A DNA stretch of 64,000 bases from contig MNCI01011783.1 in NCBI GenBank assembly GCA_015680685.1, forward strand, positions 286,439 through 350,438. Reading direction: 5' to 3'. Numbering within the stretch: position 1 is the first letter of the stretch; each line of letters begins with the position of its first letter. Position numbers and translations under genes: made by a program. Under the pieces are notes generated by a model. The model was given only the letters and a program-made list of their open reading frames with translations, was not told the origin of the DNA and made no database searches. Shown piece by piece: positions 11,061-23,160 of the stretch. Source of the DNA: Gnetum montanum (lineage: Eukaryota > Streptophyta > Gnetopsida > Gnetales > Gnetaceae).

Positions 11061-13367
11061 GCTCACCTTGCATAGCTGGAGCAGGTGGTAATGGAGATAA
11101 GGGTGGAAGAGATGTAGTCAGATGAGAAGTATAGTACATTTGTAGAACATCTCTCCTAGGAGAAAGAGTTCTATAGAACTCATGAACTTGTTAGTGAGGT
11201 TGAGGAGTGATGTGACTAGTAGTGTCATGTGGAGAGATTGGCTACTTCACGTAGTACCCATATGGGTCAAGTCGATGGTAAGGGTATTGTTGACATGGTG
11301 GTGGCATTTCCCACGATTGTGGGTGTTTCCATTATTGATACTATTCACTTGGTTGTGGTGGAGCTTCACTCAGATAATATGTCAAAGATTAGTGGAATTG
11401 CCTTGGGTTACCTTGAGGATAAGATAACCTTCTAGGTGCCTGCCATCTATTTCATCATGGGTTTAGTGCATACACCCCAGACTCCTACAGATGTGAGATT
11501 ATTGGGCAACATCCCTTAGGATGGTCATATTGGCATATCTCACATCTGCCATCATTGTCTATATCTCAATCCACAACCTCTTCAATTATGGAAAATTTGC
11601 CCTTACCTTTGTTATGTGCATATTTAGCTTTCTTCTTTTTTCTCCTTTCTTGGTCACTACCTTGCTCTCTAGACTCCTCTACTATTTTGAGAATAGTTTG
11701 AAACTTATTATCTAGGGATTCCCACATTTGATCTACCTGTGCTGATACCTCTGATGTAAAATTTTGAATGGGCAAATTTTTCCTATTCACCATCTCTTCA
11801 AGTGGTGACTCTTCTTCATCCTCAAAAAATCTAACTTCCTCCTTTCGAAGGGAAGGATCTTTTTTGTATTCCTCCACACTTTCTCTTTTCCTTAAATCAC
11901 ATTCCTCTTTGGCAACTTGCTCCAATAATCTCTGTACTTGATGGGCTCTATGCTTGGATAGTCTTCCTTGGGCATAATTCCTAAAGGTTCTTTTCATTTT
12001 GTACCTAAGCCCATCTACGAGATGGTGTAGTTGTTCCCTCTGTGAGTATTCATGGCTAGGAAAACAATGTAATANGAAACAATGTAAATAATGAATAATA
12101 TCCGCCCATGGTAGCATCTAAGGGTTCGTGTCCTCCTTGTTTCCATCCTTGGATTTGCTTTCGTAGGTTGGACACTTAGGAGTACATTTGATACTTATCG
12201 TTGAATAACTCTAACATGGTACTCCATCGACAAATGGATTTTGGTTCTAAGGACTAGTACTAGCTTTCCACTTCTTTAATTAGTGTTCATGGAAACAACT
12301 TTAGTTTTTTCCCTGCGTCATAGAATGCTTGTAGATGATTTTGAGGATCAGCGTTGTATCCCCCTTCAAATCGTGGGATATTGTTCATGTCTAATCTTTT
12401 GATCCTACTATCCTTTTGGTGCCTTCTTAGGATCTTAACAATTGGTTATATCTAGCATACCTGGGGTAGCAAGTAGGGGTTCATCGTGATCATATTCTCT
12501 ATGACGTCTATGATGCCTATGTTGTTCCCTACTCTCCCTTCTTTCATGATGTGGTTTTATAGAATGCCCTTGTCCCCTTTCTCGACTGTTTTATCTATGA
12601 ACTTTGTTTCGCTTATGATTTTCCTCATGATATTTCTCTTTGTGACTGCATCCAAATCCCAAAGAAGAGGGGAAATAAGATGATGAAGGTGGAGAGAAAG
12701 GATGACTAGCACCATGATGGTACTTGTCACTTTCTCTTTGGGGGTTGCGACCTTGGCCATGATTACGATTGGAATGTCCATTGTCGTCATGTGTTTGTGT
12801 TCCTTTTTTAGATCCTTTATGTCCATTGGTATCAAAACCTAGGTTATGAATGATTGAGTGAAGATTCTGATATATAACTCCTTGACCAAAGTCAACAAGA
12901 GGAACATTGTTATGTGAAAACCTCCCAAGGTAGGTTCACCATCCTTGTTTTCACTTATGACATATGGGACATTCTGATACTACTTTCCCTTCATAGATTT
13001 GTAATGTCTCTCTTGTTGTAGGTCCCTTTGATGTTGTGCCTCCATGGGTCAATAATCTCTTAAATCTTGTTCATGCACAACATACTCCGAATGTAAGTGT
13101 TACAGACCAATTCATGTGAGAGCACGAAGAAGCATGCTTGGGATTGAGCAATTAGGTGGTAACACTATGTTACCCTCTAAATCATACCATCACAATTTTT
13201 CATCTTGGTGGAGGATAAAGGTAAAGTTTGGTACATACTCATCGAGATGAGCATATACCAAGTGAAACTGTTGGGGCACTAGTAGATCATCATCATGTGG
13301 ACTATGCCTCTAACTATTCATTGTGTTAGACCTAGGGGTGAAGCACTTTCATAGGAAGAAGAAGACA
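11061..13367 (-). pseudogene. A gag remnant
   Basis: The capsid polyprotein on the minus strand starts near 13367 (MSSSSYES, matching MSPSSYES in B). A basic His/Asp-rich spacer follows, then an RNA-binding half whose longest open run is 12117-11566 (HHLVDGLRYK...REQGSDQERRKKKK). A zinc knuckle, CEICQYDHPKGC (C-x2-C-x3-H-x3-C), is encoded at about 11505-11545. Frameshifts and stops are scattered. One undetermined base at 12075 sits between near-identical flanks (see findings). Confidence 0.82.
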
Positions 13368-13491
13368 TGATTAATTATTCAGTGTGCAATGTATTATTAT
13401 ATTATTATTATTTTTCTTTCATAACTAACCCTAAGGGTTCATTCCAATGATCGGAAGATTCCTAAGTTCTAATTAGCACATAAACAACAAA

Positions 13492-13511
13492 GTCCCTAGC
13501 AATGACGCCAA
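13492..13511 (-). promoter_or_regulatory. A primer-binding site (tRNA-Asp type)
   Basis: Minus-strand TTGGCGTCATTGCTAGGGAC immediately follows the 5' LTR. It matches the TGGCGCCGTTGCCGGGGA-type PBS that Athila and related elements use (complementary to the 3' end of tRNA-Asp), apart from C-to-T and G-to-A transitions. Confidence 0.85.
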
Positions 13512-14216
13512 TGATGAACGGCGAGGTACCCCTATGCTCAACCATACGAATACAAGTGTTATGTGTGATCTGGTCAAACTCCAAGGACTAAGTTCTTATG
13601 CACCTTCACAAAATAAGGACTAAATTAATTTAACTAATCTACTAGGTTCTAACTAGTCCTAACACCAGCATCCATTCCCACTCTTCATACACATCCTAAA
13701 CCAGTGTAACACTACCAGGATTACCAAACACTAATCGTTACAGGGTTACCAAGTGTTCTGCATATGCTCGAAGTGGTCGTACTAAGTGTGCTTACCTTTG
13801 AAAACTAAAAAACCAATAAAAGCAACATCAATTAACTAATGAAAGCATTAAATAACTGTAAATAATATTAAATGTAATAAATAAGTTATTTTAAATGTTG
13901 TAAGGTTTATCACAAAGTTGGTCTTTATTTCTAGACACAAGGTATGCTTAGGTACACAGTGCTCGAATAAAGATCTGTTTACTTTATGAGTCCTACTGTG
14001 GGTGCTCAAAAATAATTCTAGCTCTAGAAAGGGAAAACTGCAAGAGTTCGAGTAAGGGACTAAGAAACTAATGCCAAAACCAAGTTCACCAACCTCTTAT
14101 TTATAGGCAACGAGATAGGTCCTGATATCAAATGTCTGATATTGCTTGGTAGGCTTTGATATCACAAACCCGATATCGCAGATCTAATATCGTGGTCCCA
14201 ATATCATTGTTCATCA
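13512..14216 (-). repeat. A 5' LTR (internally deleted)
   Basis: A 705 bp partner of 4441-5275, aligned end to end except for about 130 bp lost near 13613. Ends are TGATGA...TCATCA. It is followed by the ATTTG target duplication at 14217-14221. Confidence 0.9.
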
Positions 14217-14289
14217 ATTTGGACTTCAATTTTGTGTGAAAACTCTTCATTTTCCCCTTAATTTTCAAACTTGAAAATTGTTTTTGTTA

Positions 14290-14517
14290 GCCCTGTCGAT
14301 GGAGTTGGCCATGTCGATGTAATCCTATTGACACGATCCCGTCAATGCATGATAAAAATCTTATAAATATAGCATCAAACATAGTGATTTTTGTCATTTT
14401 CTCACACACACACAAGGGGAGTTTTTGCACTTTTTCAAGCCTAGCATCTTCTAGAGCCCATATCTTTCACATCACTTATCTAATTCACCTCATTTTTCAT
14501 TCCTACAGCTACTAGAG
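14290..14517 (+). promoter_or_regulatory. H1 internal promoter and 5' exon of the post-pol gene
   Basis: Within H1, a run of GTCGATG/CGTCAATG motifs (14306-14345) precedes TTATAAATAT (14361-14370). H1's own 3' LTR has the same architecture: GTTGATG/CATCAAC motifs then CTATAAATAC at 27201-27210. About 150 nt downstream a consensus donor AGAG|GTAAGC occurs at 14518. This looks like a second, U3-like promoter driving the post-pol ORF; promoter activity is inferred. Confidence 0.5.
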
Positions 14518-14818
14518 GTAAGCACTACATCGTGGGGGCCACAAACCATAGGTTTTTTATGAAAATTATTTTCAATATTTTCTAACTCCCACAAGGTTTA
14601 GCTAACAAAATACCATTAAAACCACTAATTTTAGAAAGTTGAACCTTTCCAACAAACTATGGTAGGTATTAAAATAAAATAATGATAAATTAATATTAAA
14701 ATAATCAAAATTTTCATGATCACAACTTAGCCAAGTGTAACTAAGCCAAGACATAAGGTACTCAAATGTTATAAAGTTACACACCAAAAGTTAATCCTTA
14801 CTCATGTTGTGATTATAG
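14518..14818 (+). other. H1 post-pol intron
   Basis: The donor GTAAGC (14518) and acceptor TTGTGATTATAG (ending 14818) bound 301 bp. The acceptor AG is immediately followed by ATGG. The purine run TCGTGGGGGCC (14531-14541) sits just inside the donor, as in A, B and H2. Confidence 0.55.
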
Positions 14819-17195
14819 ATGGTACCAAGACCAAAATTCTTGTAGGAAGGATGACCATTCCAACCAAGGGATAAGTAGCCTAGAACTAGAAGGGGCCAAC
14901 AAGAAAAACCCTAGGAGCATGTAGTAGAAATGCATGCAACAAGACCTCTTTAAGAGGAGCTTGAAGTGAAATCTATTTGTTAGATTTCCTAAGCTAAAAT
15001 AAAGTAATTCCACTAGGATGAGGCACCAAAACCAAGGCCAAACCTTGAGGTCACATTGACAGATTCCTACCTTAGGCAAATTCAAACTAGGAATATCCAA
15101 CATTTAGTTCTCTAAGAATTGAAATTTTGTACCTTCCTAGTCTTTTGCCTTGAAGATGTCAAAATGCAACTACAAAGCTCTCCCATCCAATTTGACAAGA
15201 GGATCCAAAGGTCAAAAAGTAGTGGATCCAATGGTGCTATGAAGTAGACCACAAAGAGTATGATCACTCACCATGGTGAAACATACATACTTCAAGATAA
15301 TGACCTACCACCTCAATTTGACAACAAGGCCCAGCAAGGTGATTACCTTCTTTGCCCATGCATGTGCCACTCTAAGCAAAATATTTCTTGTTAACCTTCT
15401 ATAGGTGATCTATCTAGAGATAAAGAAGTGATTTAAAGAAAATGAATGTGATAAGAAGGAACTCCCCATCCCATGCCTCATCCAAAAATTATGCATAAGT
15501 GAAGGGATAGCCCGCTACACCAATGACACATTAAGACATGCTCCTACTACCTCTTGGATGGAAATGATGAAAGACAAGATCCCTGTCATGAACAAGAAAG
15601 ATGAGTATCCACCACCATCATCCACTCATGAAATAACATTGAAGGCACATGCTACAATGAAGTTCATGCAAAAGCTCCAAGAGCAACTCTTGTAGCAACA
15701 ATAAGTGAGTTTGAGTGGTGACCCGTCAATCTACTAACTAGCCTTAATCCATTCAAATGAGGTAACTTATACGATAATATGGTTGGAGGACACAACACTA
15801 ACTTTCTTTTCCCAATGAATGCAAGCATCCATGTGCTCAAATCCTAATGCCTAAGAGGTAATGATGTCCATTCTAGGACAACAATAATTCCCAGAAATTT
15901 CTAGAAATGCCACTACCTCTTTAGTGGACTTGAAGGAGGAAGATGGAGCAACTATCTTCATGATGCAACATCAAGGGCAAGAAACAATCACCAAGGTGAT
16001 GGTAGAAAAATTGGAAAAGGCCCTAAATATTCCTACAACATTTTGTGCCAAAAACTTCTACACTTAGAGATGTATAGATGTCTGCAAGAATGGTCAGTGA
16101 AAGATTTAGTGTGGCCTAGCATGAGGAATTACTAGAACAACTAGTAGGAACCCAACAACCAATTCTAGAGGTCTTTCACCTTTCAAATGATATCATTGCT
16201 ACCCAGTCAATGCTATTGGAATCAAGGGGCAAGCACATCATCATAGAGGATCAACTTAAAATAGCCAAGGTTGAGAATCAGCACTTGGCTACAAAGGTCT
16301 CTGAACTTAGAGCCCATCTCGCTGATTCCATGATACTTGACCAAACAAGGATGAAGCTTTTAAATAGCTTCAATCCAAACATCCACAGGCTAAGTACGTA
16401 AATGAGTTGAAGATCTTTGACTAGTCCTTAGCTAATGCCACCATCTATAACATTTAGAAGGACTTGTTGGAGGTTTGCTATAAGAATGCAAATCTAACCA
16501 AGGATAATCATTGCTTACATACTATCAAGGCCCAAAAGGAATAAATGGTTGAATATATGAGATAGCAATAGGAGAATCTTATCAAGGTGATAATGCTCTT
16601 CAGGATGTTGGTAGCAAAGAATCATAATATCTCAATGGAGGAGGTTAGTGCCCTTCACTAGAGATCTATAATTGAAATCACCACCTAGAAGAACAAGGCC
16701 CTTAAATTTGAAAGGGTCAAGAATCACTACAAGGATTAGGTTGGCTTGGAGAAGGAGATCAATGAAAAAGAAATCAATTTTCTAAAGGAAAAGATGAATG
16801 AGGCCCTCAAGTAGCTCTAGCAAGAAGGTGATGTATGGTAGCCTATCTTTGATGGGCTAAACACATAAAACAAAGCTGAAATCATCCTCAAGAAGCTGCA
16901 TATTGAGGAGATGACCAAATACATGAAGCTCACCAACCTCCACTATGCGAACATGGAAGTGCTAACTGCCAAAAGGTGGAGGTCAGATTCAAAAAAGCAA
17001 GTGGTGAACTCATACCTATTGTACGAGGCCAAGTTCATGCACCATAAGGAGACCAAGAAAAATCTTAAAATAATGAATGCTAAACGTGATGTTCTTAAGT
17101 AGAACTTCACTAATCAAAGATCCATAGCTAAGAACCTAACCAAAAGGTTGAATGACTACTAAGAGCTACAAAACATTGTTAAAGAGTTTGACATT
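14819..17195 (+). pseudogene. H1 post-pol ORF remnant, part 1
   Basis: Starts with ATG (14819; MVPRPKF) right after the splice acceptor, as MVPKRGDQ does in H2. The frame is badly broken, but blocks align with the H2 ORF: LPIPCLIQKLC near 15460 (H2 LPFPCLIRKLC), ISRNATT near 15895 (H2 ISRNATS), and a helical segment at 16140-16400 (EVFHLSNDIIATQSMLLESR; KVENQHLATKVSELRAHL). A further Lys/Glu-rich coiled-coil-like region follows at 16400-17170. The LPFPCLI block resembles the 'putative plant transposon protein' family found near Athila-type elements; that assignment is from memory of the motif. It is interrupted by B at 17195 and ends at 26555-26880. Confidence 0.6.
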
Positions 17196-18037
17196 TGATG
17201 AGTGACGAGGTATTCCTAAGCTCAACCATACGGATACGAGTGTTCATTCACAATCCAGTTCAATTCCAAGGACTAAGTGCTTATGTGCCTTTATGGAACA
17301 AGAATGGGTTGATCAATCGTTGTCTTCCCAAGCTTACTTGCATGTCACGAGTGTATGGATAAGTAAACTTGAGGCATATGATTTTTATACTTTTTATGTG
17401 TTTTTATGTCCTACTACTAATAAGGGAGGAGAGAGATAACTAAGTAACTAATTTAATTTAACTACTAATTAACTAGGCTTTAATTAATCCTAATAGTAGT
17501 ATCTATTCTCACTTTCCGTACACATCCTGAATTAGTGCAACACTACTGGGATTGCCAAGTGCTAATCGTTACTAGGTTACCAAGTGTTACACACATGCTC
17601 AAAGTGATCATACTGAGTGCACTTGCTTAGGAGAGTTGTAGGATAGAGAGAGAGAACATTAATTAACTAAAAATAGCATTAAATAACTAAAAATAACATT
17701 AATTAATCTATTTTGAATGCTGTAAGGTTTATCACAAAGTTCATCTTTATTGTCATACACAAGATGTGCTTAGGTACACAATGCTCAAATAAAGATATGT
17801 TCACTTTATGACTTCTACTATGGGCACGCAAAAATAATTCTAACTCTGAGAGGGAGAAAAGGCAAGAGTTTTGGTAAGGAACTAAAATTAACTATGCAAG
17901 CCAAGTGCGCCTACCTCTTATTTATAGGCAATGAGGCAGGACGCGATATCAAGTATCCAACATCATATGGAAAGCTCTAATATTGCGAACATGATATCAT
18001 GAATTTAATATCATGAACCCAATGTCGTGGTTCATCA
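17196..18037 (-). repeat. B 3' LTR
   Basis: An 842 bp LTR, TGATGAG...TTCATCA, with minus-strand TATAAATA near 17920-17930 and GATATC/ATATCATG palindromes at 17943-18028. It abuts the PPT at 18038. Confidence 0.9.
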
Positions 18038-18052
18038 TACCCCCATGACTGA
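18038..18052 (-). promoter_or_regulatory. B 3' polypurine tract
   Basis: Minus-strand CAGTCATGGGGGTA abuts the 3' LTR. Confidence 0.82.
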
Positions 18053-18237
18053 ATGAAAACTTAGTTTTAAGTTCCTTAGAAAATACTAGAAAGGTATGGA
18101 ATTATTGATTGAATGACAACTAGCAATGAAATAGGATGGCAAACTCTAAGTGCCCAATGAACAGATCAACAATACATTACAACATTGGTGTTCATACCCA
18201 TGGTGGTGAACACTATACATAAGTGACATCTAAACCT

Positions 18238-18653
18238 TCATTTGATAGCTTGAAGAGAAATGGAGAGAAAAAGAAAAAAAGAAAAATGAGGCATGTTGCT
18301 ACCGATGCTGAGATTGCACATTCCATTGTTTATCCATAACCACATAATCAAAATTGTTCCCAACGTAAATGCTACAGCTCTAGTCCATCCTGAGTGCTCC
18401 CTCCTGCCCCAGTCCATTGTCCATGTAATCGCCATCTGCACACACAACACAATCATGAATGAGCAAGGATAAGTAAACCACAATGTAATTGATACCTTGC
18501 CTTGATATAAAGTGCATTAGCTAGGTTGTGGTTATGGCAAAAACTAGGTTAGAGATTTATTACCAATAACTACCAAAGGTGTAGGGGTTAGACAAGTAGT
18601 AGAATGGAGAAATTGAAAAATTTGTGCCAAGGCCCCCACAACTAAGAGCGAAC
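18238..18653 (-). pseudogene. B short spliced post-pol ORF with intron
   Basis: The donor-like GGTG|GTTCGC (18653), the purine run GTTGTGGGGGCC (18631-18645), and the acceptor TGTGTGTGCAG ending at 18436 enclose a 218 bp intron. ATG (18435-18433) follows the acceptor directly and opens 66 codons (MAITWTMDWGRREHS... ...SLQAIK) ending at 18238. It has a Trp-rich hydrophobic middle (LIMWLWINNGM). A keeps the same start and layout, which argues that this is a real expressed reading frame of the subfamily. No known domain. Confidence 0.55.
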
Positions 18654-19930
18654 CACCGATAGCAATAAGATGGAAAAATATAAGGAATAAGAAATATGGA
18701 AAAAATAACAACAACAATGCCAATAAAGTGGATGTCAAAGATGGGGATGAAATGAGAAATGGTTGATTATTTATAATTTTTAAGGGAAAGAAATTAATAA
18801 TTGCACCAAAAAGGAATGTCAGTGGGTCCTCTCCAAAGTAGGCTCATGCCCTTTATTCCCTAACAAACCCATAAATCAAAGAATTCATAGGCTCTAGGAA
18901 TGTAATTTGAAAGAAAGAGTTAAAAACTTACCCACAAGAATTTACCAAGGAAAAATAATGCATCAACCAAGATATGGATTAATCATAAAATCGGCAATGA
19001 GGTGGAACATGGAAAGAAAGATCGAGAGTAGAAATGGAATGGAATCCCAAGAGCAAGGTTGTGTAAAGTCCCTTGTGTATGTCATGGTTAATGTGACTAA
19101 GTAGAACTCATTCCAAATCTAGACTCAAACCAACCACATTTAGTGAACCCGCATCAATACACTTGGCCAATCCATCCTCTTGAAGTAACAAGAATGCCTC
19201 CACAAAGAGTGACCATCATCCCAAGGAGAGCGATATGGATAAGTAGGAAGCGAGAAAGGGCCTTAATTAGAGGAAACCTTTAGGCATGGGTAACATGTCT
19301 TTCCAATGCCATAATTAGTGTTTGTAGCCCATATTGCATTATTATGTTTGAGGGGTGTGCTTTGAATTCCCACTTTTTTTAAGAACCACACCATGCAAAG
19401 ACTTATTTTTATTCACTCAGCTCCATGATACTTGATCAACGGTAGAATTGTGAAAAAACCCAAGAAAACCCATCCAAAGACCCAAGAGAATGATCGGCAA
19501 AAATGCATCGAATCCCCTTGAAGTCACACCCTTGTCAAGCATTAAGTCCTTCCTTAGTTTGAAAAATACCAAGCCACCAATTTATTAAGAAGTTGATTAG
19601 AAAAAAGGGACCATATAGTTCCAAGCCAAGGGAGACCACAGAGTTGAATGGATGAATGGACGACGTGGACTCATTGCCTATTTTATCAAAAGAATCATAT
19701 CATAATATCAACATCATAATTCAAAGGTAAAAACCAAACATTAGAAAGCAATAGTATATAATTCAATCCACCTTCAGGAGCACTTATTGTATGATGAATG
19801 AAAGTAAATAAACCAAAGAAAGAAATAGTAAAAGTGTGAACGATGGTGTAAAACAAAAATAAGAAAGATTGAAAAATGAGAAAAAAAATGTGTAAAATAA
19901 AAATACAAAAATATAAAAAGAACTAAGGGC
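18654..19930 (-). other. B post-pol spacer
   Basis: Colinear with 5846-7136 of A. No conserved open frame seen. Confidence 0.55.
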
Positions 19931-21990
19931 CTAGAATGGTTGGCATAGGTAGCCATCTCCCCCACAACTGAGTTGGAAGGAGGAGATCCAAAATAGCAAG
20001 CAAGGTTTTCTACCAGTAGAGGTAGTATGAGTACTAGCTATCCTAAGCTCATGGAAAGGTTTGGTTTGTTGGATGTTGATCAAAAGTTTCTTATCTGGGC
20101 TCTCAGGTTTGTATATTATCACGGCCCCTAAAGAAAAAGTTGCATGCATGACATAAGGTCCTTCCCACAACGTTTGAAATTTGGTACGTTGTGGCAGATG
20201 TGTGGGATTCTAGTAGAGAACCTTATCTCCCAGTTGATATTTAACTATCTTAATCCTTAGGTCATGACATTGTTTATGGAAGGCCTTGTGCAATTCATTA
20301 GATGATAGGGCAGCCAATCGATTCTCATCTAGCAGGTTAAGGATCATCAACCTATTGTTTTTGTGCTAGATCAAGGTCAAGGTTGAGGTTACATTCCATG
20401 GATAGTGTACGAAGCTCAATTTGAATGGGAAGCATTGGTAATTTACCATACACTAACTCATAGGGAGAGTAGCCTATAGGGAGTTTCCGTGTGGAGTGGT
20501 ATGCCCAAAGAGCATTTCTTAGTTTAGTGCTCCAGTCTTGCCTAAACTTACTAATGGTTCTTTTCAATATCTTCATAATCTCCTTGTTGGTAACTTTGGC
20601 TTGACGATTCACTTGGGGGTGATATGATGTAGTCAGTTTGTGGTCAACCCCTAAGCGTTGCATTAATTTTTGAAAAGTCACACTTGTGTACCATTTTTTG
20701 AAATAAGTGCACAAGGCATACCAAACCTATTTATGATTTGTTGTTGAACAAATCATGTAGCTATGGATTATGTACAATCCTTAACAGTAGCTAGTTCTAC
20801 CCATTTTGTAAGGTAATCAATGGCAACAATAATATAAGCTTTTCCATTGGACATTGGTGTAATCGAACCCATAAAATCAATTCCCCAAATGTCGAAGGGT
20901 TCTAAAAGTTGGATCCATTATTGCAGACCCTTCATTCTAGTACCTTATAGCCCAAGACATAGTACCTAAATTTTTCTAGTGCAAACACTACAACCATTAA
21001 TTCTTTCTCTGTTGTAGTGTAGTCAAGTTGTGCACCAACAATACTTCTAGTTGCACATTGGATGTAATAAGGACATTTTTGGTTATCTAACTATGTAAGT
21101 ACAGCTCCTATGGCAAAGTTGGACACATCAGTCATTATGTGGAATGGCCTAGACTAGTCAGGAGCTTGTAGAATAGGTGTTTCTACTAGCTTTTGTTTTA
21201 AAGTTTGGAAAGCTAGTTCACATTCGCTAGTCCATTTGAAAGGTATGTCCTTTTTCATTAATTCAACAAATGGTTTTGCAACCTTTGAAAAGTTCTCAAT
21301 AAACCTTCTATAGTAGCCAGTGTATCCAAGGAATGACTAGATATCTTTTACAATTTCTGGTTGATGAGTAATTCCTTGGATAACTTTGATATTTTCGAGG
21401 TCTACCTCTATCGTTGTTCATGAAATTTTATGCCCTAGTATAATGCCTTCTTGGACCATCAAATGGCTTTGGTTTCTACACATCATTTTAATACTTGCTC
21501 TAACTAGTCCAAGGCTTGATCAAAGTTTTCTCTATACGTGGAGAAGTCATCCATGAATACCTCCACAGTATTTCCTATCTACTATTGGAATATGCTTAGA
21601 ACTAATCGTTGAAATGTTGCAAGGGCATTGCACAAGCCAAACAACATTTGTTTGTATGCAAATGTTCCCCAAGGACTAGTGAATGTAGTCTTGGCTTGGT
21701 CTTCTGGGGCTATTTGTATTTGGTTGTACCCACTGTACCCATCTAGAAAATTATAGTAGTGATTCCCTGAAATGGTGTCTAAGACTTGGTTAACGAATGG
21801 CTATGGAAAGTGGTTCTTGAATGCTGCCATGTTTATTAGTCTAAAATCTATGCACAACCTCCATTTTCCTTCCTTTTTGGGCACAATAAGGGACTAACCC
21901 ATTCTCTATTGGAAATGGGGTAGATGAACCTAGCTTTTAGAAGTTGTTCAATTTCTTCCTTAACTACTTGCTTCAGCTTTGCGTTTAAAT
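19931..21990 (-). pseudogene. B pol remnant with internal deletion
   Basis: RT (FMDD intact near 21550; FGLCNALATFQ near 21640) and RNase H run to about 20945. The sequence then jumps into the integrase core (WGIDFMGSI near 20885), losing the region that A carries at about 8135-8735 (end of RNase H and the integrase zinc-binding domain). The integrase continues with a long open run at 20714-20352 (KLTTSYHPQVN, LPIGYSPYELVYGKLP) and a C-terminal tail WEGPYVMH...LSCGGDGYLCQPF ending at 19931. It could not have supported integration by itself. Confidence 0.87.
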
Positions 21991-22045
21991 GCCTCTGCGG
22001 TTTTCTTTGAGGCTTCACGGAGTGGTTAGTGTAAATTCTATGTTG

Positions 22046-23160
22046 TCATATCTTAGGATCTATTCTAGTTAATTTGGGATATGACAAAGCGAAGGCTTTT
22101 GACCATTTTTTTATTACCTTCAACAGTCTCTCTTTTTGTGGTAGAGTGAGCTTAGCATTAATAATTACCGATTTTCCATTTTTAAGAAACATGTATTCCA
22201 TACCAATGGGAAATGGTTTTAGCTCAAGGGGCTCTTGCTTAAACTTATCTAGGATTTCCAACTTCCCCCAGTTGATATTTTTAATGTCAATACTTGAAAG
22301 TTGGTGATGGACTTGTTCTAATGTGTCTATGCTATCAATGTAAGCACAAGTCAAACCCTCAGTTAGTTCCATGCATATAGTTGAACTGCTCTCTTGATTA
22401 TCTATCAGCCACTGGGTGCCTTCTTGTCTTGTGGCTGCTGCATATAAGCATCTTTGTATATCAGTCACTTGTGCACACTAGTTGCATGCAAGCAATGTCA
22501 GATGTTGTACATACCATAACTTCTGCACACAATTACATCCTATGTCACTTTATGTGATGCATGAAACTTTCTTCTTCTTAATCTTTCCAAATGTATTTTC
22601 CTTTGATATTTCCAAGGAAAGATCATGGATTTGTAGGCATGTGTCAACTGTGCTTAACCATGCTCTTCCCATTATGATTGGGAAGTTCCCCTTACCGTTG
22701 TTCACTTGAATCACTAGGAAGTCAGCTGGATATGACCATCCACAAATAGTGGTGACAATGTCCTCTACTAGTCCCAACAGGATAGTGATGGACTAGTCAG
22801 CCAACTCTAAATGAATGTTACTCTTTTTTAGTGGAGGCAAGTTCTACGCCTTGTACATTTCTTGAGAAATTAAGTTGATGCTAGAACCTAAATCAAAAAG
22901 AGCTTTGCATAGCTCATTTCCAACGATTTGTAGATATATCAGAGGACTCCTAGGATCAGAGAATTTCCTAGGAAGATGACCAACATTTATCCAATCAGTG
23001 ATGGCATGAGTTAACATGACCATATGTGTTAAGCATGGTTTTTGGGTTGAAGGGAGCTCCAAAGCTTCAAGTGATACTGATGCAGTTGAAGAATCAGCCG
23101 CTTGTGGTTGCAAGGGCTTAGTTGGATTGTTGGTTCTAAAGAAAGGTCTTTTCTTCATGT
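22046..23160 (-). pseudogene. B protease and linker remnant
   Basis: The aspartic protease active site DLGSSINLISQEMY is near 22875-22895, preceded by LIYLQIVGNELCKALF (about 22905-22950) and an open run at 23158-22844. The linker to RT is 22468-22046, with INWGKLEILDKFKQEPLELK. The protease core itself is less damaged than in A. Confidence 0.82.

Larger units (their letters stand above)
4441..14216 (-). mobile_element. Element A: complete Athila-like LTR retrotransposon
   Basis: A 9,776 bp minus-strand element with both LTRs (4441-5275 and 13512-14216), a tRNA-Asp-type PBS, gag, protease, RT-RNase H-integrase, a short post-pol ORF and a 3' PPT. The LTR tips are TGATGA...TCATCA. The same five bases, ATTTG, flank both ends (4436-4440 and 14217-14221), so insertion into H1 is directly visible. 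The 5' LTR is ~130 bp shorter than the 3' LTR because of an internal deletion near 13613. All frames are broken, so it is immobile. Element B is its closest relative here. Confidence 0.93.
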
